From assembly GCA_900767605.1 (NCBI GenBank), contig CAAFZT010000063.1, forward strand, positions 4,438 to 68,437: 64,000 nt of DNA, written 5' to 3'. Below the pieces are notes generated by a model that ran no database searches, was not told the DNA's origin, and saw nothing but the letters and a program-made list of their open reading frames with translations. The stretch is from Bacilli bacterium (GTDB taxonomy: Bacteria > Bacillota_I > Bacilli_A > RFN20 > CAG-826). Shown here one piece after another: positions 59,414-64,000 of this stretch (position 1 is its first letter; each line of letters starts with the position of its first letter). The translations under genes and the position numbers were made by a program.

Positions 59414-60493
59414 ATGAAAAAGAATCCGTCCAAAAAGACAACGCATTCCAAAGCCCTCCTGGGAATAGGGGCGCTTTCGCTTGGACTGACTCTTTCTAGC
59501 TTGGCTACCGCGACTTATGCCTAGTTTGATATCGTCACAAGCGCATCGCTAGACCAAATCGAAATGAGTTTTGGGGGAGCCCCAAGTCTAGAGATGGGAT
59601 TAAAAGATACGGAAGGAAATATCCATTACGCTTCTAGTTGGAACGATGCGTCTTTGCAAGAATTAGACCCCACTTACGTTCCGTTTGAGCCCTTAAAAGA
59701 AGTTTCTTCCATGTTTGAATCGAGTTGGAATCATTCTTCGATGGATTCTTCTTCGGCATTCCCTCTTCTCTATGAGCCTTTCTACGCGAGCCAAGATCCG
59801 ACTTCAACTCCTGTAGCTAAAGACGGATTTCTCCAATACGAAATGTTCTTCCGTAGCGACCGTAACCTCTATTTGTTCCTAGACGGGGCGACCAAAATCT
59901 CCCCCTTAAAGGAATTGAATAAGTCCCGCGCGGAGGAAATCAATGCCCAAACGGGTTCTTCGTTAAAAGGATCCGACCTCGACCAAGTCGTCGATGCGGT
60001 GCGGGCGAGTTTCTTTAGTGAGACCAGCTTCTACATCTGTTCTCCTAGTGGCTCTTCTTCCGTGACCTACGGAGGTCTCCTCGACCTCGATAAAGACGGG
60101 TATTATGACTCAAGGGAGGGCAAAGAAATCGTCTATGGGGATTATGCGGGAACTCCACTTTATGGGGAGCCCCTTAGCGAAGATAGCTTATCTCCTTCTA
60201 GCCCCAATGCCTTCGAGGCCAAACACCAAAAAGGGATTTCGCCTTGGCTCCATAACGACGTCGGCTTCCAAAAGGAAACCTCCTATTCCGTCGAAGAACT
60301 CGCGTTAAGCAAATCCGCTTCCTATTTCGATGCTTCTACCATGAAGCCCCTCGCCCACTTAAAAGCCAACGTCCCCACGCGGCTTGTCTTCACCCTCTAC
60401 GCCGAAGGGTGGGACCATCATCTCACCGAGAAGATCGCTAACGGCGCCTTCTCCCTTCATTTAGCCTTTACCGGACTTGAATCCGCCAAATAA
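59414..60493 (+). pseudogene. SipW-class exported protein interrupted by a TAG at the conserved Trp
   Basis: From ATG 59414 the frame reads KALLGIGALSLGLTLSSLAT and ATYA, then TAG at 59522-59524 (codon 37), then FDIVTSASLDQIEMSFGG and an intact frame to 60493. Every paralogue in the window has Trp at this place (YAWF, FAWF, GFAAW). One G-to-A change would turn TGG into TAG. The remaining 323 codons are undamaged, including the C-terminal LVFTLYAEGWDHHL block. So this is a very recent nonsense mutation, readthrough, or a sequencing error. TAG ends several other genes here, so genome-wide recoding is unlikely. Confidence 0.8.
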
Positions 60494-60508
60494 AAAAGGA
60501 GCACCATT

Positions 60509-62050
60509 ATGTCAGACTACTTCCAGTACCTTAAGGAATTCCTCATTGCCTTCTTTGCGAACATCGGCCACTGGTTCAACGACCGCTTCGCCGGTCCTTG
60601 GGCCCGCGTCCCCGGGGAATTTGAGAATTATTCCTCTTTATTAAGGACCTATTCCCCCGGATTTGGATTCTGGGGATGGCTCTTCTATGTGCTTTTCTTG
60701 CTCCTAGCCATCGCCTTGATCGGCTCCATTCTCTTCTTCATTGGGTATTTTATTTACCGGTACGTCAAATTCTATAAGAAGGAATCCGCAGCCGATCGCA
60801 TGCAGGCCCAAATCGAAGAGCTTAATTACGAACTCTATCAAGCCTTGGCCGAAAAAGACCGCATCCTTGGCCTTCAATTCGAAGGAATGGGCGGCAAAGC
60901 TCCTGCTAAAATCGGGCCCAAGGGCGAAAAGGAAGAAGAAACTAGCGGAACCGGGCCGCGCTTCCCGCGCCTTGCTCTTGTGGATTCCCGTTATGCCACC
61001 CCGATGTCTCCGACCGAACTCCCCACGGACGCTCAAGATATTAGCCTTGTCGGGATTTGTGAACGCTTCCGCTTGTTCGCCTGCTCCCAGATGGGACTTT
61101 ATTACACCCCGGAAGTCGTCCGGCAATTCTTCGCCGCGATGGGAACGGGCAAAATCATCATTTTGGAAGGGATTTCCGGCACCGGTAAAACCTCGCTTCC
61201 TTATTGCTTAGGACGTTTCTTTAAACATAACGCGGCCATCTGCTCCGTCCAGCCTTCTTGGCATGACCGCAGCGAGTTACTAGGCTATTACAATGACTTC
61301 ACCCATAAATTCACCGAGACCGAATTCCTCCGCGCGATTTATGAAGCCACGTATCGCGATGACATCAACATCGTCGTCCTCGACGAAATGAACCTCGCCC
61401 GTATCGAGTACTATTTTGCCGAATTCCTCTCCATCATGGAAATGCCAAACGTCAACGAATGGAATATTTCCCTCGTTGCCGCTCCGCAACCCGATGACCC
61501 CAAGCACCTCCGCGATGGAAGGTTACTCATTCCGCAGAACATTTGGTTCGTGGGCACCGCCAATAACGATGACTCCACCTTCACGATCACCGATAAGGTT
61601 TATGATCGTGCCATGTCCTTATTCTTTGATAATAAAGGGATTGCTTTTGAAGCTCCTTATACCGATCCGCTTCCTCTTCCTTATCATTATTTTAAATCCC
61701 TCTTCGACCAAGCGATGGTCGATCACCCTTTAAGCGAAGCCACCTTAACCAAATTCCAGTCTTTGGATAGTTTTGTCATCGATCACTTCAAGCTCGCCTT
61801 TGGTAACCGTATCATGAAGCAGCTTGGCGAATTCGTTCCTTGCTATGTGGGGTGCGGCGGAACAGAACTAGAAGCCGTCGACTACGTTTTCTGCTCGAAG
61901 ATTCTCAAGAAATTCGAAGTCTTAAATGTTGGATTCCTCCGCGACGAATTACTCGCCCTCGATAAAGAATTGGTGCGTCTATTTGGCAAAGGAGAATTCG
62001 TTTTATCCCACAAGAAGATCAAATCCTTCTTGAAGCAATCGCAAGAATAA
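60509..62050 (+). CDS. Membrane-anchored McrB-like AAA+ ATPase, second copy
   Basis: This 513-residue protein has one membrane segment (GFWGWLFYVLFLLLAIALIG, near residue 55) and a coiled linker. The AAA+ domain has Walker A IILEGISGTGKTSLPYCLG, Walker B INIVVLDEMNLARIEYYFAE and sensor WFVGTANNDDSTFTITDKVY. It is clearly paralogous to the left copy (LEGLSGTGKSSLP, DEMNISRVEYYF, GTANQDDSTFSIADKVYDR) but with a single anchor and not four. Ribosome binding site AAAGGAG. Its stop overlaps the DUF2357-like start as TAATG. Confidence 0.85.
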   Translation: MSDYFQYLKEFLIAFFANIGHWFNDRFAGPWARVPGEFENYSSLLRTYSPGFGFWGWLFYVLFLLLAIALIGSILFFIGYFIYRYVKFYKKESAADRMQAQIEELNYELYQALAEKDRILGLQFEGMGGKAPAKIGPKGEKEEETSGTGPRFPRLALVDSRYATPMSPTELPTDAQDISLVGICERFRLFACSQMGLYYTPEVVRQFFAAMGTGKIIILEGISGTGKTSLPYCLGRFFKHNAAICSVQPSWHDRSELLGYYNDFTHKFTETEFLRAIYEATYRDDINIVVLDEMNLARIEYYFAEFLSIMEMPNVNEWNISLVAAPQPDDPKHLRDGRLLIPQNIWFVGTANNDDSTFTITDKVYDRAMSLFFDNKGIAFEAPYTDPLPLPYHYFKSLFDQAMVDHPLSEATLTKFQSLDSFVIDHFKLAFGNRIMKQLGEFVPCYVGCGGTELEAVDYVFCSKILKKFEVLNVGFLRDELLALDKELVRLFGKGEFVLSHKKIKSFLKQSQE

Positions 62051-63954
62051 TGCCCCATGGAAGAAGAAAAAAAATTGGAAATAACACTTCCCTCCCTTCA
62101 ACCAAAGAGGAAGTTTTAGACGCGATTGGAAATTCTAGCAACGTAACTTGGGGCGAAACCCAAGCCCAGGAAGAAAACCAAGAGGGCGAAATCCTTTCTG
62201 CAATCGATCTTGAGCCTTTAAAGGAAGAGGAAATGGGGATAGAAACGCCTTCTAGCGAAGTTCCTTCTGCTCCTGAAAGTAGCCTGGAATCTCCGGTTTT
62301 AGAATCGTCTACTAGCCTAGTTCGCGGGGAAATCCCTCTTACTAGCGGCGAGACCAAGAAAACCTTAGTCCGTGCGGAAAAAGGCTATTTTGGCCGTATT
62401 CATAATCTATTAGACAATAATTCCAGCTTCCGTGCCCTTTACGATGCCCTTCGTCATACGGGCAAGACGTTTATGTCCCAAAAATTACGGGAAGAAGAAA
62501 AAGCTTACGATGACCTTTTCATCGAAAAGCTCGAAGAAGGGTTCGAGGCGATTGATTCGATTATTTTAAATCCCCGTACCTTCATCAAGGAAAATCCCGA
62601 GCTTGTTGACGCGGGCAGGGCGAAGAAAATCAATGCCCAATCCATCGTCCACCTCTCCTCCCACACCCAATATGTCTATGAGGTCGACCAAAATAACGAC
62701 GTCACCCCGATGAAGATTCTAACGATCAATAGCGACGTCGATTATCAAATCTATGAAAACCGGTTTGTCTGGTCATTAATCAATAAGGCCGCCTTATTTA
62801 TCGAGAAACGATACCATTATATCCTCGACCACGGGGAAACACGCGACTCGGAATTGCTTCTTCTTCATAACGTCACCGAAATTGGGGGAACCCGTTATGA
62901 ACTCGATTCTCGCATTGCTGTTTCCCGTCCTTCTAGCGATGGGGGCAAAGCGGAGCACAACGCAAATTTATTGCTTCGCCTTGCTAGGCTTCGTGAACGG
63001 GCCGCCTATTACCGGAAAAGCGCCTTTGCCGAATCCATGAAAGGGGCCAAGATGGTGGCAAATCCCATCCATCGGACGAACATGATTGTCAAAGAGCCCC
63101 ATTATCATGCCTGTTATGAATTATGGACGTGGCTAGATTCTTATGCTCAACTTGGCGTTCATTTTGACGTCAAAGAGACGGAGCACCCCTTCAGCGAAGG
63201 GGATTATGAAGACTTGATGTGTCTGGTCGCGGCAAGTTTTTTAAACGTCCGTTCTTCGCTTTCTGAGCCGCTTATCCCTGAAAAAACCAAAGCTAAATCC
63301 TTGGATCCAAAAGTTGTCTTCTCTTTAGAAGATGAAACCTATAACGATGGGCGGTTCCTTTATGACCAATTTAAAGACGGCTTAGCCCCGTGGAAAGAGG
63401 AGGAAGAAAAGGATTATTCGAACCCGGAATCTTATCCCGACTTCGAAACGGCGAAGCAGCAACGAAAAGAGTTGGAAGAACGCTTCTCTTCCTATGCGGT
63501 CAAAAAGCATTTGGTCGACCTCTCCATCGAAGAAGATAAAGCCCGCGCGGTTGCCCTAGAAGCTGAGGCAAGAAGAAAAGAAGCCGACGAAGAAGCCAAA
63601 CGAAAAGAAAAAGAAAAGTTTTTGGCCGCCGAAAAAGAAATCGCGAAGCAAAAGGCCTTGCAACGTGCTTATGCGGTCATCGATTCCAACCAAAAGATGT
63701 TAGAAGAAGAAAGACTCCGTCAAACGCGAGCCGAACTGCGTCGCGAGGCTTTGCGGGCGAAAGGCTATGTCTTTCCCAAAGTCGAGCCGACTCCTTCTAT
63801 TTTCCTTTCTCCTTCTAGCGAGAGCGAAGACAAGAAAAAGCGTTATAAGACGATCAAGATTGTCCGTGAACTTCATTCGGGGCGTTTAGTGACTCCCGAG
63901 GAACAAAAAGAGGGCGGCCTAAATAAACTGGACCCCGTAATTCGGACAGTTTGA
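62050..63954 (+). CDS. DUF2357/McrC-like partner, second copy, with coiled coil
   Basis: This 634-residue protein has the DUF2357 core around DVDYQIYENRFVWSLINKAA (near residue 230), with later RLARLRERAAYYRKSAFAES. The C-terminal 150 residues are a long charged coiled coil (KARAVALEAEARRKEADEEA). The zinc ribbon of the left partner is absent. No PD-(D/E)XK motif was seen. It overlaps the McrB-like gene by TAATG. An A8 run (62067-62074) follows a second ATG at 62057, whose frame would join this one if the run had nine A, so the start is uncertain. The stop is TGA at 63952-63954. Confidence 0.78.
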   Translation: MPHGRRKKIGNNTSLPSTKEEVLDAIGNSSNVTWGETQAQEENQEGEILSAIDLEPLKEEEMGIETPSSEVPSAPESSLESPVLESSTSLVRGEIPLTSGETKKTLVRAEKGYFGRIHNLLDNNSSFRALYDALRHTGKTFMSQKLREEEKAYDDLFIEKLEEGFEAIDSIILNPRTFIKENPELVDAGRAKKINAQSIVHLSSHTQYVYEVDQNNDVTPMKILTINSDVDYQIYENRFVWSLINKAALFIEKRYHYILDHGETRDSELLLLHNVTEIGGTRYELDSRIAVSRPSSDGGKAEHNANLLLRLARLRERAAYYRKSAFAESMKGAKMVANPIHRTNMIVKEPHYHACYELWTWLDSYAQLGVHFDVKETEHPFSEGDYEDLMCLVAASFLNVRSSLSEPLIPEKTKAKSLDPKVVFSLEDETYNDGRFLYDQFKDGLAPWKEEEEKDYSNPESYPDFETAKQQRKELEERFSSYAVKKHLVDLSIEEDKARAVALEAEARRKEADEEAKRKEKEKFLAAEKEIAKQKALQRAYAVIDSNQKMLEEERLRQTRAELRREALRAKGYVFPKVEPTPSIFLSPSSESEDKKKRYKTIKIVRELHSGRLVTPEEQKEGGLNKLDPVIRTV

Positions 63955-64000
63955 AAAAAAGGGCCACCCAACAGATTGCCTCCGAGTACAATTCCCTCGG
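63955..64000. other. Right-edge stretch
   Basis: An A-run and CCCAACAGATTGCC follow the stop of the DUF2357-like gene. The window ends before any further feature can be judged. Confidence 0.4.

Noticed and set aside
59522..59524. Genome-wide TAG-to-Trp or other recoding
   Set aside because: TAG is the normal terminator of several intact genes here (for example at 51601, 55157 and 58113).
1362..63954. Mycoplasma-type code with TGA as Trp
   Set aside because: Trp in all conserved motifs is encoded by TGG, and TGA ends genes such as those at 27676 and 63954.

Overview
The window looks like a chromosomal segment of an uncultured low-to-mid GC Bacillota bacterium, probably of the Bacilli/Erysipelotrichia kind. 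The basis is AGGAGG ribosome binding sites, sigma-A promoters with 16-17 bp spacers, lipoprotein and SipW-class signal peptides, an ER-type signal peptidase I, and c-di-GMP-I riboswitches. TGA, TAA and TAG all act as stops, so this is the standard bacterial code and not the mycoplasma code. No tRNA, rRNA, CRISPR array, prophage or recognisable transposase was seen.

Region 1 (about 1.3-24.6 kb, minus strand) is one very long, tightly overlapping gene train. It reads from 24.5 kb downward: four exported proteins with SipW-class signals, a SipW-type signal peptidase, a membrane-anchored McrB-like AAA+ ATPase, a DUF2357/McrC-like partner with a zinc ribbon, an ABC ATPase and permease, a beta-helix-like exported protein, a lipoprotein, and then two tandem copies of a [giant surface protein - small W-signal protein - small W-signal protein] triplet with an Lgt-like enzyme between them. 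A second McrB-like/DUF2357 pair with two exported proteins lies at 58.2-64 kb on the plus strand. It sits behind a c-di-GMP-I riboswitch with an overlapping terminator. A third surface cluster (34-48 kb, minus) has an LP-like wall-anchored protein, three FAWF-type subunits plus a broken fourth, and a 1347-residue surface protein behind a second c-di-GMP-I riboswitch that appears to act at translation initiation. I infer a c-di-GMP-controlled surface-fibre or adhesin system whose export uses SipW and whose assembly or quality control may use a nuclease-less, membrane-bound McrBC-like machine. No intact nuclease motif is visible in either McrC-like partner.

Region 2 (about 24.6-34 kb and 40.5-58 kb) is an accessory region. 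It holds a Fic protein, three intact AlbA_2 (Schlafen-type)/HATPase/winged-helix proteins and at least four broken ones, three AAA_14/DUF4143-type ATPases, an orphan AbiEi-like antitoxin, an ASCH protein, a nuclease-plus-helicase (DUF2075-like) protein and several unknowns. Its most striking property is that nearly every one of these genes carries its own, different, iterated or palindromic operator on its promoter: 10-bp x 7, 22-bp repeats at exact 33-bp period x 4, 12-bp arrays, or 13-bp inverted repeats. In the AlbA_2 genes the same operator word also occurs inside the gene as 12-bp (4-codon) tandem repeats encoding a linker just before the winged helix. Several relicts look like products of deletion between these repeats.

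All coordinates, motifs, repeats and promoters were read by eye from the sequence. Family names rest on recognised motifs and not on database searches.
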